A stretch of 12,516 nt of DNA from Candidatus Njordarchaeota archaeon. Its GTDB lineage: Archaea; Asgardarchaeota; Njordarchaeia; Njordarchaeales; JAHKLH01. Location: assembly GCA_029856635.1 (NCBI GenBank), contig JAHKLH010000026.1:1-12516 (forward strand), in the 5' to 3' direction. The translations under genes and the position numbers were made by a program. This document shows, piece by piece, positions 1-8,059 of this stretch. The stretch's first letter is position 1. The number at the start of each line of letters is the position of its first letter. Under the pieces are notes generated by a model. That model was not told where the DNA came from. It was given only the letters and a program-made list of their open reading frames with translations, and searched no databases.

Positions 1-10
1 GTAATATATC

Positions 11-29
11 TGAAATACATATGAAATAC
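11..29. repeat. Tandem 8-bp direct repeat upstream of the ribbon-helix-helix gene (possible operator)
   Basis: TGAAATAC occurs at 11-18 and again at 22-29, a period of 11 bp, which is about one helical turn. It lies about 30 bp upstream of a TATA-like box and about 60 bp upstream of a gene for a ribbon-helix-helix protein. Such proteins often bind tandem short repeats near their own promoters. An autoregulatory operator is therefore possible, but in AT-rich DNA this repeat could be chance. Confidence 0.25.
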
Positions 30-59
30 TTCAAGATTTCTCCTTATAATACATATACA

Positions 60-67
60 TTTATAAG
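60..67 (+). promoter_or_regulatory. TATA-like box for the first operon, implying a leaderless start
   Basis: The sequence TTTATAAG is centred about 25 bp before the ATG at 88. That is the usual archaeal TATA-to-start distance, so transcription would begin at or very near the start codon. No Shine-Dalgarno sequence is visible before 88, which agrees with a leaderless mRNA. Confidence 0.45.
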
Positions 68-87
68 AATGCTATTTACATTTATAC

Positions 88-318
88 ATGGGGTTTACTT
101 TGGGTGTATATGTTTTTGAAAAGCCAAAAAAGAAGAGCCGCGTTTTGCTGTGTCTATGGCTAGATGAGGATACATTTAGGGATTTCGAAAAAATTGCTAA
201 AAAATTCAAAATCTCTCCAAATCAATTGGCAAAGGAGACTATTCTTGCCTTAATTGATGAATATAAGAAATATGCTAAATCAAAGTTTGAAAATGATTTA
301 GATATTCTCTATTCTTGA
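88..318 (+). CDS. Small ribbon-helix-helix (CopG/Arc-like) DNA-binding protein
   Basis: This 76-residue basic protein has the layout of a ribbon-helix-helix domain. A short strand (RVLLCLWLDEDTF, about residues 19-31) is followed by a first helix (RDFEKIAKKF, about 31-40), a turn (KISPNQ), and a second helix (LAKETILALIDEYKKYA, about 47-63). Proteins of this type dimerise through the strand and insert it into the major groove, usually as local repressors or antitoxins. No toxin gene follows. Instead a dihydroorotate dehydrogenase-like gene begins 5 bp after the stop, so the two are probably co-transcribed. The ATG at 88 was chosen because a TATA-like box sits 25 bp upstream. The first 12 or so residues are not part of the fold. 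The fold is fairly clear; the target is unknown, and regulation of its own operon is inference. Confidence 0.7.
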   Translation: MGFTLGVYVFEKPKKKSRVLLCLWLDEDTFRDFEKIAKKFKISPNQLAKETILALIDEYKKYAKSKFENDLDILYS

Positions 319-323
319 TAATT

Positions 324-1238
324 ATGGGTAATCCGTTAGAAATAACCCTTGGTAATCTTCACCTAGACAATATATTCATACTTGCATCTGGTATTCTAGG
401 TACCTCACCATCGTTACTTGCTCGCGTTGCAAATAATGGCTTTGGTGCGGTAGTTACTAAATCCTTTACTCGCAAAAAACGTTTAGGGTACAGGACACCT
501 ATTCTTATCGCAACAAAATGCGGATTCATAAATGCTGTTGGATTAGAGAACCTCGGTGCGGATGTCATAGACGAATTTGTGAGTGAATATAAACAAAAAA
601 CACGCATACCGATAATCATAAGTATTGCTGAATCATCTCTTGAGGATTTTGTATATATTGCCAAAAAAGCGAATGATGCTGGAGCAGATGGTATTGAGCT
701 AAATTTGTCATGTCCTCATGCTAAAAAAAGAGGAATAGAAATTGGTAAAGACCCAAAATTGGTAAGCAAAATAATTAAGAGAGTGCGTAAGAATATAGAT
801 ATTCCTTTAATTGCAAAATTGGGGCTCTGTGATAACTTGCTAAAAGTAGCAAAGACTGCAGAAGAGTCTGGTGCAGATTGTTTAACATTAATAAATACAA
901 TACGCGCTATGAAAATAGATGTATGGACAACGCGTCCAATTTTGTCAAATAAGTTTGGTGGTTTATCTGGACCTGCGATTCATCCAATTGCTGTCAGATG
1001 TGTATATGAAGTATATGAGAAAGTGAGCATTCCGATAATAGGTTGTGGTGGTGTTGAATCTTGGGAGGACGTGATTGAATTCTTACTAGCGGGCGCATCT
1101 GCAATACAGATCGGCTCTGCTTTAGTTAGGGGTTTAGAAATTATTAATGAAATCAAGAGAGGTATTATAGCTTATTTAAAGAGGAAAGGATTCTCAAGCG
1201 TTAGGGAGCTTATTGGGTTAGCACATAAGCGTAATTAG
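324..1238 (+). CDS. pyrD: Class 1 dihydroorotate dehydrogenase-like FMN flavoprotein
   Basis: The protein is about 304 residues, a normal length for class 1 dihydroorotate dehydrogenases, which oxidise dihydroorotate to orotate in cytosolic pyrimidine synthesis. Family marks in order are the FMN-contacting TKS in VVTKSFTRK, the N-rich segment GFINAVGLENLGAD, the active-site loop ELNLSCPHAKKRG with the catalytic-base Cys at residue 130 (class 2 enzymes have Ser there), LIAKLG, LINTIRAM, the SGPAIHPIA segment, and the FMN-phosphate motifs IIGCGGVESWEDV and AIQIGSALVRG. The ATG at 324 lies 5 nt after the preceding stop; a TTG at 315 overlaps that stop and is less likely. No pyrK or other pyr gene is in the window, so the electron acceptor cannot be judged. 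A related enzyme such as dihydropyrimidine dehydrogenase is possible. The stop overlaps the stop of convergent glmS. Confidence 0.85.
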   Translation: MGNPLEITLGNLHLDNIFILASGILGTSPSLLARVANNGFGAVVTKSFTRKKRLGYRTPILIATKCGFINAVGLENLGADVIDEFVSEYKQKTRIPIIISIAESSLEDFVYIAKKANDAGADGIELNLSCPHAKKRGIEIGKDPKLVSKIIKRVRKNIDIPLIAKLGLCDNLLKVAKTAEESGADCLTLINTIRAMKIDVWTTRPILSNKFGGLSGPAIHPIAVRCVYEVYEKVSIPIIGCGGVESWEDVIEFLLAGASAIQIGSALVRGLEIINEIKRGIIAYLKRKGFSSVRELIGLAHKRN

Positions 1239-3028
1239 AGAACCACGTACTTCTTTAATTTCTTTGGTTTATCTGGATTAACACCGCGTATTGTTCCAGC
1301 ATAATATGCCAAGAACTGGAGGGGAATTACTCTCAAGATTACTTGTATCCATTTTGATTGAGTATAAGGGACTTTGATAACATGAGGTGTGATTTTTTCA
1401 GCTGTCTTATCATGTTCGTGAGTAATCGCGATTACCATTGCGTTTTCACTAGCGGCTTCTTCCATTAAAACATAAGTATCTTGCATGGCATCTTCTTCTG
1501 TAGGAAGAATAAAAATCGTTGGAACACCACGATCAATTAGAGAAATTGGACCATGCCTAAGTTCTCCGGCACTTAAACCTTCTGCAAATATTCTTGCTGC
1601 TTCCTTTAGTTTAAGCGCACCTTCTAGTGCTAGTGGAAATAGAATACCTCTTGATAATACGAAGGCAATATTACTCTTGGCCAATTCTTTAGCAATTGCG
1701 ATACATTTGCTTTCTACGTGATCTATAGTTATTTTTGCTAGTGTTGGTATTTTATTCATTTCTTTTTCGTCTACTTCTACGGATATATTCCTTTGACACG
1801 CAAGTGCAAGGGCAATTTTACCGAGAGTTATCAGAGTGCACACGAAGGATTTTGTAGCTGGTATACTATTTTCTTTTCCGCAACCAACGGGGAGGTAAGC
1901 ATTTGATGCATACATTAGGGGTGATCCAAGTTCATTAATGATTCCTATCAATACTGCACCACGCAATTTGGCATCATTGATTGTGCGAATTACATCAGTT
2001 GTTTTTCCACTTTGAGAAATTGCGATTATCACATCCCCCGGTTTTATATCTTTTAAAGCATAAAATCTGAATTCCGTGGCGCTTATAGTGATAGGTGCGA
2101 TTCCACCCATCTCTGTTAGCATGTATGCACCTATCATTCCCGCGAAATAAGATGAACCACATCCAGTTATATATACTGATCTAGCATTTCTAATCATTTG
2201 CGCAATGATTTCTAGATACCTCCTTTGATGTACTATTATTGCGCGAGATAATGCATCAGGTATTTCTTTTATTTCCTTTAACATAAAGTGCGGAAAACCT
2301 TGAGGAACACTTTTCATTGGCACTTCTTTCAAAAAATTCACTCTTATAGGTTTACCATTATAATCAAATGCGCGCAGTTCATCTTTCTTTACAATTAAAT
2401 AGCTTCTATTCGGGACTAAGAAAAATTCATCTACACATTTAGCTATTGCATCAGGCTCCGATGCAAAGAATACTCCGTTTTTTCCTTTACCTATATACAC
2501 CTCTGGGCCATTTCTCACAATAAGGATGTTTCCGTCTTTAAATAGAAAAGCAGCAGAATAATAGCCCTGGACTGTTGATAATATTGCTTTGCCGATAGAA
2601 ATTAATGGTTTGTTTTCTAGTTCTTCTGCAATATGTGATAGTATTTCGGCATCACAGCGGGATTCAAAAACATGACCTTGTTCTCTGAGTTTTTTCACAT
2701 GTATTTCGTAATCTTTAACTATGCCATCCATTACCACAGCAATTGTTTTTTTGCAATCAAAATGTGGATGCGTGTTTTCAAATGCTGGTCTTCCATGCGT
2801 AGCAAAGCGTATGTGACAAATACCGACATTTCCAAGTATGTCCGATAAATCTTCGTTTGAAAGAAACTTTTCAACATCATATGGTGCTTTTTTAACATGA
2901 AAAATACCATTCTCTAATGTTGCTATACCAACACCATTATCTCCGCAATGTTTTAATTTAAATAACATTTCTGTTACAAATGTTATGAATGGTTGTTCAT
3001 TTGAATAACCACCACATATTCCTCCCAT
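1235..3028 (-). CDS. glmS: GlmS-type glucosamine-6-phosphate synthase lacking the glutaminase nucleophile Cys
   Basis: The 597-residue product has the full GlmS layout: an N-terminal class II glutaminase domain (about 1-235) and two SIS sugar isomerase domains (about 260-425 and 430-597). GlmS makes glucosamine-6-phosphate from fructose-6-phosphate and glutamine in the cytosol. The isomerase half looks intact: TGCGSSYFAGM (288-298), AISQSGKTTDV (336-346), IPATKSF, LEGALKLKE with Glu476, GELRHGP with His492, and Lys593 near the C-terminus. In the glutaminase half, Arg74 and His78 (HIRFATHG) and Asp126 (SRCDAE) remain. However, the expected N-terminal MCGI is MGGI, so the catalytic Cys is Gly, and the oxyanion-hole Asn of HNGI is Asp101 (MDGI). 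Glutamine hydrolysis is therefore doubtful; ammonia-dependent synthesis or isomerase-only activity is inferred. A Cys at position 5 falls where Val normally sits. A shared promoter lies between it and the divergent gene. Confidence 0.85.
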   Translation of the reverse strand: MGGICGGYSNEQPFITFVTEMLFKLKHCGDNGVGIATLENGIFHVKKAPYDVEKFLSNEDLSDILGNVGICHIRFATHGRPAFENTHPHFDCKKTIAVVMDGIVKDYEIHVKKLREQGHVFESRCDAEILSHIAEELENKPLISIGKAILSTVQGYYSAAFLFKDGNILIVRNGPEVYIGKGKNGVFFASEPDAIAKCVDEFFLVPNRSYLIVKKDELRAFDYNGKPIRVNFLKEVPMKSVPQGFPHFMLKEIKEIPDALSRAIIVHQRRYLEIIAQMIRNARSVYITGCGSSYFAGMIGAYMLTEMGGIAPITISATEFRFYALKDIKPGDVIIAISQSGKTTDVIRTINDAKLRGAVLIGIINELGSPLMYASNAYLPVGCGKENSIPATKSFVCTLITLGKIALALACQRNISVEVDEKEMNKIPTLAKITIDHVESKCIAIAKELAKSNIAFVLSRGILFPLALEGALKLKEAARIFAEGLSAGELRHGPISLIDRGVPTIFILPTEEDAMQDTYVLMEEAASENAMVIAITHEHDKTAEKITPHVIKVPYTQSKWIQVILRVIPLQFLAYYAGTIRGVNPDKPKKLKKYVVL

Positions 3029-3061
3029 TTTTGATTACCCAATGAAACCAAAAGTAAAAAA

Positions 3062-3071
3062 GATTTATACG
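3062..3071. promoter_or_regulatory. Shared divergent promoter core between glmS and the membrane protein gene
   Basis: The sequence around 3062-3071 reads GATTTATACG on the plus strand and CGTATAAATC on the minus strand, a TATA-like element in both directions. On the minus strand it is about 38 bp before the glmS ATG at 3028. On the plus strand it is about 35 bp before the ATG at 3102. If the plus gene started at 3042 instead, only 13 bp would separate the two genes and the TATA would lie inside it. This supports the later start. Assigned by eye only. Confidence 0.4.
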
Positions 3072-3101
3072 TATTTCACTCATGCTTTTTTGGGAATAAG
3101 T

Positions 3102-3683
3102 ATGAAACATAATATAACAATTGATGAGAATTTCATTCTTCGGGTAATCAGATCATTATACAAAAGAGACTATACATACTATTTCCGAGCACGCTTAATG
3201 TATATTGGAAATGCTCTTGTCATGATGCTCATGAGTGGTCTCATGTTTTTTAGTTTACTTTTCATACCAATCTCAACCGAAAATCCACTAGGAATGATGT
3301 ACTTATTCATTGTGTTTTTCATTTCAATGATTTTTTCTGCAATAGCTGTAAATTACATTGATTTTTACAGAAGAACAAGAATTCTTGGAGGAGGCATATA
3401 TCGTATCTATACTGTTTTAACATGTAAAAAATGTAACATGAGTAAAATTCGTCCATATAAGAGAAATGAATACGTAGGAATGCTTTCCGAGGATACTTGT
3501 CCAAAATGTGGTGAAAAAATGTATGTTTTCGCAATCTTTGGTGAGCCAGAAAAAGAGATTAAAAGTGTTGGAATCCCATTGATGGCTGGCTCAGCAGTTA
3601 GAAACTTCATACTGTTCTTATATAGCTTACTGCTAAGGAGATTAGGGTATTGGGGATATAAATCAGCAAAAAGCAATATGTGA
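3102..3683 (+). CDS. Small membrane protein with a cytosolic-type zinc ribbon, upstream of reverse gyrase
   Basis: I do not recognise the family. From the ATG at 3102 the product is 193 residues. Residues 1-32 are polar. Two hydrophobic segments (about 36-57 and 65-87) look like a transmembrane hairpin. A four-Cys zinc ribbon follows, with Cys108 and Cys111 (CKKC) and Cys133 and Cys136 (CPKC) held 21 residues apart. A last hydrophobic stretch (about 167-178, FILFLYSLLLRRLG) may be a third, amphipathic membrane contact. An ATG at 3042 would add 20 basic residues, but the later start leaves room for the promoter. It also brings the N-terminus (MKHNITIDENFILRVI) into line with that of the next gene, whose N-terminus reads FIRRVIERN at the equivalent place. 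The 5-bp gap to reverse gyrase suggests an operon. The function is unknown; membrane tethering or zinc sensing would be guesses. Confidence 0.7.
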   Translation: MKHNITIDENFILRVIRSLYKRDYTYYFRARLMYIGNALVMMLMSGLMFFSLLFIPISTENPLGMMYLFIVFFISMIFSAIAVNYIDFYRRTRILGGGIYRIYTVLTCKKCNMSKIRPYKRNEYVGMLSEDTCPKCGEKMYVFAIFGEPEKEIKSVGIPLMAGSAVRNFILFLYSLLLRRLGYWGYKSAKSNM

Positions 3684-3688
3684 GTATT

Positions 3689-6600
3689 ATGAGCAAAAAT
3701 GTAAAGATTATTTGTGATGACGTATTCATAAGGAGAGTAATTGAAAGAAATATTAGATTTTTGAAAGAAAGAGACTTCATTAGTATCTTTGAACGTGCTT
3801 GTCCCAATTGCTTTAATCACGTATCTGATGTTGAGCTAGAAACAGGTCACTCATGTGGTTATCATGAGAATCTCGGTGGATTAAAAGGTATAATTGATAA
3901 CGTGAATAAACAAGTTGAAGATTTTTCAAAATTTTTTGAGTCCTTAATTGGATATCCTCCTAGTTCTGTTCAAAGAATTTGGGCTATGCGAATATTATCA
4001 GGTCAGAATACTGCCATAATCGCTCCAACTGGAATGGGAAAGACTACATTTGGGCTCATTATGGCATTATATCTCGCACTAAAGGGAAAAGTTAGCTATA
4101 TTATATTGCCAACAAAAACATTGCTCGAACAAGTTCTTACAAAACTAAAGGAGTGGGAGAAAAAACTAAATACGAATTTCGTAATTGCATACACAGGAAA
4201 AACATCAAAGGATAGAGAAGCATTCTTTAATGCTTTGAGAACAGGTCAGTATCGAGTAATTATAACTACACTTCAATTTTTTGCTCGATACATAAAAGAC
4301 ATTACGGAGATACTTCAACAAACTTTCTGTCGAGAGAAGTCAATAGATTTTATGTTCGTTGATGATGTTGATTCATTTCTCCGTAATCCAAGGAATCTGG
4401 CGCGAGCATTATTGGTCTTAGGATATAGAGGAATTTGGGGAATCTCAGAGGTTCTTGAAAAACTTCGAGAAATGGCATCACTCATGCGAACGGGTCAATA
4501 CGAGCAGATGCCTGAATTATCACTAACAGATTGGGAAGCAATTCTTGAAGCCCGAAAGAATGGAGGAATTCTTGTCGTATCATCTGCTACTGGTAGAATT
4601 AGAGGACAATTAACGAAATTAATTTTGTCTTACATATTAGGAATGAGCGTTGGTGGTGAAAAAGAGGGTAAAAGAAATGTATTAGATCTGTATGTTGAGG
4701 AGCTTCTCAAGAAAAAAGAAATTTCCATAGATGATTTAGTCACATATACGACGAATATTGTGAAAAAACTAGGTACTGGAGGATTAATTTTCATTGCTAT
4801 GGGACCGGATAGTGACATGATTATTTCAAAATTAGAAAAAATGCTAAGAGAAAATGGTATACGTGCTGAAAACATTGAAGCTAGAAAAGAAAAGGCAATA
4901 AAAGACTTTGAGAAGGGAGATGTGGATATTCTCATAGGGAAGGCCTATAGATACGGCTTACTAGTGAGAGGACTCGATTTACCGGAGAAAGTCAGATACA
5001 CAATTTTTGTGAAGATTCCTAGATTCAGTGCACGGCTCATGATTAAACTAAATCCGATTTATTTAAGCTTCATTATGAAGAAAATTGCTCGTGCATTAGG
5101 CCCCATTGGGAAAAAGGTAATAGAAAAAATTCGTCAGTTAGTTTCAGCAACAATGTGGCTTTCTTCCGAAGATATTAAAAATATTGAAGAAGAAGCAAAT
5201 AAATTTGTACATGAGGTTGCGCGAACATATTTTGCTTACTACATATCACAATTAAGCTCATTTGTGAAGAAAAAAACAATATCAAAAACTCCCCTACCAG
5301 AAGAAATCCCGATTTCATCGCGTATTTTAAATATAGCATACAACATTGCTAAAGAAAAAGTAAAAGATCAAAAAGACAAGAAAACACAAGTATTTCTAAC
5401 AATATTAGAACTTGCTAAGATACTATCAGAATTCCTTGAAACAGAACCAATTAAAGCATTAAAAGACGCAGATATTCCTTTTGAAGTGCGTGAAGTGAAT
5501 GGTCAAAAGGAAATTTATATCCTAACATCAGATGTTAAGACATATATACAAGCTTCAGGAAGAGCCTCACGATTATATGCTGGAGGAATTACATATGGGA
5601 TTTCCATAATAATCCCTTCGAACAAGTCTTTACTAAACGAGTTTGAGAAAAAATTAAAATGGATTACAGACAGTGTTCTAAAACCTATAAGTAGCGTTAA
5701 CTTGACCGAGGAGCTAAAGAAAGTAGATGAAGATAGGAAGAGGGTAAGAGCTGCAAGAGAGGGTAAAATCTCTCCGAAAGAAATGCTGAAAACTTGCTTA
5801 TTTATAGTAGAATCCCCAAGAAAAGCCAAAACAATAGCTAGTTTCTTTGGAAAACCAGTAATTCGAATACTACCAAGTGGCATAGCGTACGAAACAGTTA
5901 TTGGTAATTATTTGGTAACAGTCATAGCTACTTTGGGACACCTAACAGATTTAGTAACTCACAGGTTCATTCCAATTTTTGGTATTGAAAAACGAGGAAA
6001 TCGCTTAATTAGGAAAATTATTGGCTGGAAATTGGAAATGCTTGATTGGCCCTATGGAATCGCCATCGTTGATATTGATGGTAAGCGTAATTTCGTTCCT
6101 ATCTTTGGACCAAGAGTAACATGTCCTGTGTGTTTAAACACATATATACCACATATAACAGTTAAAAGTAAGCAAGCAGAAAACACATTGATTGATTATC
6201 TCTCCAAGACACCAACTAAAATAACGAATATTCACGATTTCTTTGAACTCTTAAATAATATTGTCTTTCCACTCAAATGTCCAGTTTGTGGAAACATGTT
6301 TAATCCTCGAGACCGATTGAATATGATTGAAACACTTCGTTTATTGGCTAGTGAAGTAGATGTGGTAGCAATAGGAACTGATCCAGATATTGAAGGAGAG
6401 AAAATTGCTTGGGATTTATACGTGTTACTGAAACCCTTTGCACGTAAGATTGTTAGAGTTGAATTTCATGAAGTCACTAGAAGAGCTATTGAGGAAGCAC
6501 TTAAGAACCCAAGGACAATAGATACAAAAATGGTTCGTGCACAAATCGCACGTAGAATAGAAGACAGATGGATAGGGTTCTTATTATCTGAGGAAATAAG

Positions 6601-7927
6601 AGACATATTACAAGAAAGAAACTTATCAGCTGGACGTGTTCAAACACCTGTTCTAGGTTGGGTTATAGATGCGTATGAGAATTGGTTAACAAAGAGAAAA
6701 ACTGCATACATCATTAGACTCCCCGATGTAGAAAAACCATTGGAATTTACTGTAATTATACCCGAGAAAATGAAAGAACCCTTGATTAAATCAGTTGAAA
6801 TTACAAAGATTGAATTTTATGAAAAAGAAATCACACCACCACCCCCATTAACAACGGATGCCATGTTAACCCTGTCATCACGAATTTTGGACTTAGACGT
6901 TAGACAAACTATGTTGCTTGCTCAGAAACTATTCGAATCTGGACTAATTACTTATATAAGAACTGATTCCACAAGAGTTTCCGACGTAGGAATAGCAGTA
7001 GGAAAGAAGCTAGTTCATGATTACTTTGGAGCACATTTGCATGTTCCACGAGACTGGTCCCGTCGGCCAGAAGAAGGCGCACATGAGTGTATAAGACCAA
7101 CACGACCATTAATGCTTGAAGATCTAAAAGAAGCTATTGAGTATGAGGAAATAGTTCTGCCAGAAAAACTACCACCAGAGGCATTTGAGTTATATGACTT
7201 AATTACAAGAATCTTCACCGCATCCCAAATGAAAAAAGCAAAAGTTAGAATGCTTCGAATTAAAATTAAAGTAACGCTTGAGGAAGTGATAAATGGAGAA
7301 AAAATAACTGAGACTGTAGACGTGGATATGGAAGGAATTAGTGAAGCAGTAAAAGAAGGCTTCATAAAAGCTTATAATGATAAAATGCGTGAATTACTAT
7401 TACCTAAGTTCATTAAGCTTCCAGTAAAAAGAAAATTCAGTGGACTAGAAATCGAGGCAGAAAAAACAGAAATTAGAGAAGCACGTTTGCTCACCGATGG
7501 AGATCTAGTTAGATTAATGCGCGAGAAGAAAATTGGACGCCCCTCAACCTATGCGATAATCATTGATAAATTGTTTAAAAGAAAATATATTAAGCATCAC
7601 TTGGGCAAATTCTTACGACCAACTCGACGAGGAAGAACTGTATTTTATGTTCTTAATACATTACATGGTGATTTAGTTTCTGAAAAAAGAACTGCAGACC
7701 TTCTCAAAAGAATTGATGAAATAGAAGAGGCAAAGACCGAGGAAGAGGCAAGAACTAAGTTCCTAGAAATCATTAATAACCTATATCAAGACATGAAGAA
7801 ACTAAAAGAAATACTCGCTAACAGGCAATACTTTGAAATGCTACCACCAGAGAAAAGAAAAGAAGTACTAGATAAGATTTTAGAGTATCGCGAAAGAGTA
7901 ATCCGATTCTTACTTAGGACACTCTAG
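3689..7927 (+). CDS. rgy: Reverse gyrase (helicase-topoisomerase IA fusion), unusually long
   Basis: Reverse gyrase uses ATP to introduce positive supercoils and protects DNA at high temperature. Numbered from the ATG at 3689 (1412 aa): an extra N-terminal segment (1-37); zinc finger 1, C38-C41-C56-H59, with His in the fourth position; the helicase half with Walker A APTGMGKTT (Lys118), DDVD (225-228), SAT (299-301), VRGLDLPE (about 426) and QASGRASR (621-628). The topoisomerase IA half has FIVESPRKAKT (Glu708), zinc ribbon 2 (C812, C815, C864, C867), the toprim DPDIEGEK (from 898), SAGRVQTP, and the catalytic Tyr1089 in GLITYIRTDST. All catalytic residues are present in one open frame. Most family members are about 1050-1250 residues; the excess here is the N-terminal segment, about 195 residues between the RGLDLP and QASGR motifs (latch region), and a 48-residue spacer in zinc ribbon 2. 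A GTG at 3680, overlapping the preceding stop, is the alternative start. Confidence 0.97.
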   Translation: MSKNVKIICDDVFIRRVIERNIRFLKERDFISIFERACPNCFNHVSDVELETGHSCGYHENLGGLKGIIDNVNKQVEDFSKFFESLIGYPPSSVQRIWAMRILSGQNTAIIAPTGMGKTTFGLIMALYLALKGKVSYIILPTKTLLEQVLTKLKEWEKKLNTNFVIAYTGKTSKDREAFFNALRTGQYRVIITTLQFFARYIKDITEILQQTFCREKSIDFMFVDDVDSFLRNPRNLARALLVLGYRGIWGISEVLEKLREMASLMRTGQYEQMPELSLTDWEAILEARKNGGILVVSSATGRIRGQLTKLILSYILGMSVGGEKEGKRNVLDLYVEELLKKKEISIDDLVTYTTNIVKKLGTGGLIFIAMGPDSDMIISKLEKMLRENGIRAENIEARKEKAIKDFEKGDVDILIGKAYRYGLLVRGLDLPEKVRYTIFVKIPRFSARLMIKLNPIYLSFIMKKIARALGPIGKKVIEKIRQLVSATMWLSSEDIKNIEEEANKFVHEVARTYFAYYISQLSSFVKKKTISKTPLPEEIPISSRILNIAYNIAKEKVKDQKDKKTQVFLTILELAKILSEFLETEPIKALKDADIPFEVREVNGQKEIYILTSDVKTYIQASGRASRLYAGGITYGISIIIPSNKSLLNEFEKKLKWITDSVLKPISSVNLTEELKKVDEDRKRVRAAREGKISPKEMLKTCLFIVESPRKAKTIASFFGKPVIRILPSGIAYETVIGNYLVTVIATLGHLTDLVTHRFIPIFGIEKRGNRLIRKIIGWKLEMLDWPYGIAIVDIDGKRNFVPIFGPRVTCPVCLNTYIPHITVKSKQAENTLIDYLSKTPTKITNIHDFFELLNNIVFPLKCPVCGNMFNPRDRLNMIETLRLLASEVDVVAIGTDPDIEGEKIAWDLYVLLKPFARKIVRVEFHEVTRRAIEEALKNPRTIDTKMVRAQIARRIEDRWIGFLLSEEIRDILQERNLSAGRVQTPVLGWVIDAYENWLTKRKTAYIIRLPDVEKPLEFTVIIPEKMKEPLIKSVEITKIEFYEKEITPPPPLTTDAMLTLSSRILDLDVRQTMLLAQKLFESGLITYIRTDSTRVSDVGIAVGKKLVHDYFGAHLHVPRDWSRRPEEGAHECIRPTRPLMLEDLKEAIEYEEIVLPEKLPPEAFELYDLITRIFTASQMKKAKVRMLRIKIKVTLEEVINGEKITETVDVDMEGISEAVKEGFIKAYNDKMRELLLPKFIKLPVKRKFSGLEIEAEKTEIREARLLTDGDLVRLMREKKIGRPSTYAIIIDKLFKRKYIKHHLGKFLRPTRRGRTVFYVLNTLHGDLVSEKRTADLLKRIDEIEEAKTEEEARTKFLEIINNLYQDMKKLKEILANRQYFEMLPPEKRKEVLDKILEYRERVIRFLLRTL

Positions 7928-8013
7928 TTTGACTAAACACCAGACATAAAAAATGACTAATTAAACACAAAAGTTACCATGAGTGCATGTTACTCCAGGC
8001 AAACATCAAAATC

Positions 8014-8054
8014 TTTTATTAAAAATTTCAGAAAATTAATCAAAGTAGGGGGGC
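8014..8054 (+). promoter_or_regulatory. Promoter and Shine-Dalgarno region of the uS19 gene
   Basis: A TATA-like tract TTTTATTAAAAA (8014-8025) lies about 40 bp before the ATG at 8060. A G-run GTAGGGGGGC (8046-8055) stands 5 nt before that ATG and can pair, partly by G-U wobble, with a CCUCC anti-Shine-Dalgarno sequence. The G-run decides the start, because the reading frame itself is open back to 7979. It implies that uS19 is transcribed separately from reverse gyrase, whose stop is 132 bp upstream. Confidence 0.5.
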
Positions 8055-8059
8055 AAAAG

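Noticed and set aside
3014..3019. ATA as an alternative glmS start that would expose Cys as residue 2 (MCGGYS)
   Set aside because: ATA initiation is very rare, and the MGGICG reading aligns with MCGIVG without a gap, whereas CGGYS does not.
3042..3101. Earlier ATG for the membrane zinc-ribbon protein
   Set aside because: It would leave 13 bp for a divergent promoter and place the TATA-like element inside the gene; the 3102 start also matches the reverse gyrase head. Not fully excluded.
7979..8059. Longer uS19 reading frame starting MSACYSRQ
   Set aside because: The 27 extra residues are not part of uS19, and a G-rich ribosome binding site and TATA-like box point to the ATG at 8060.
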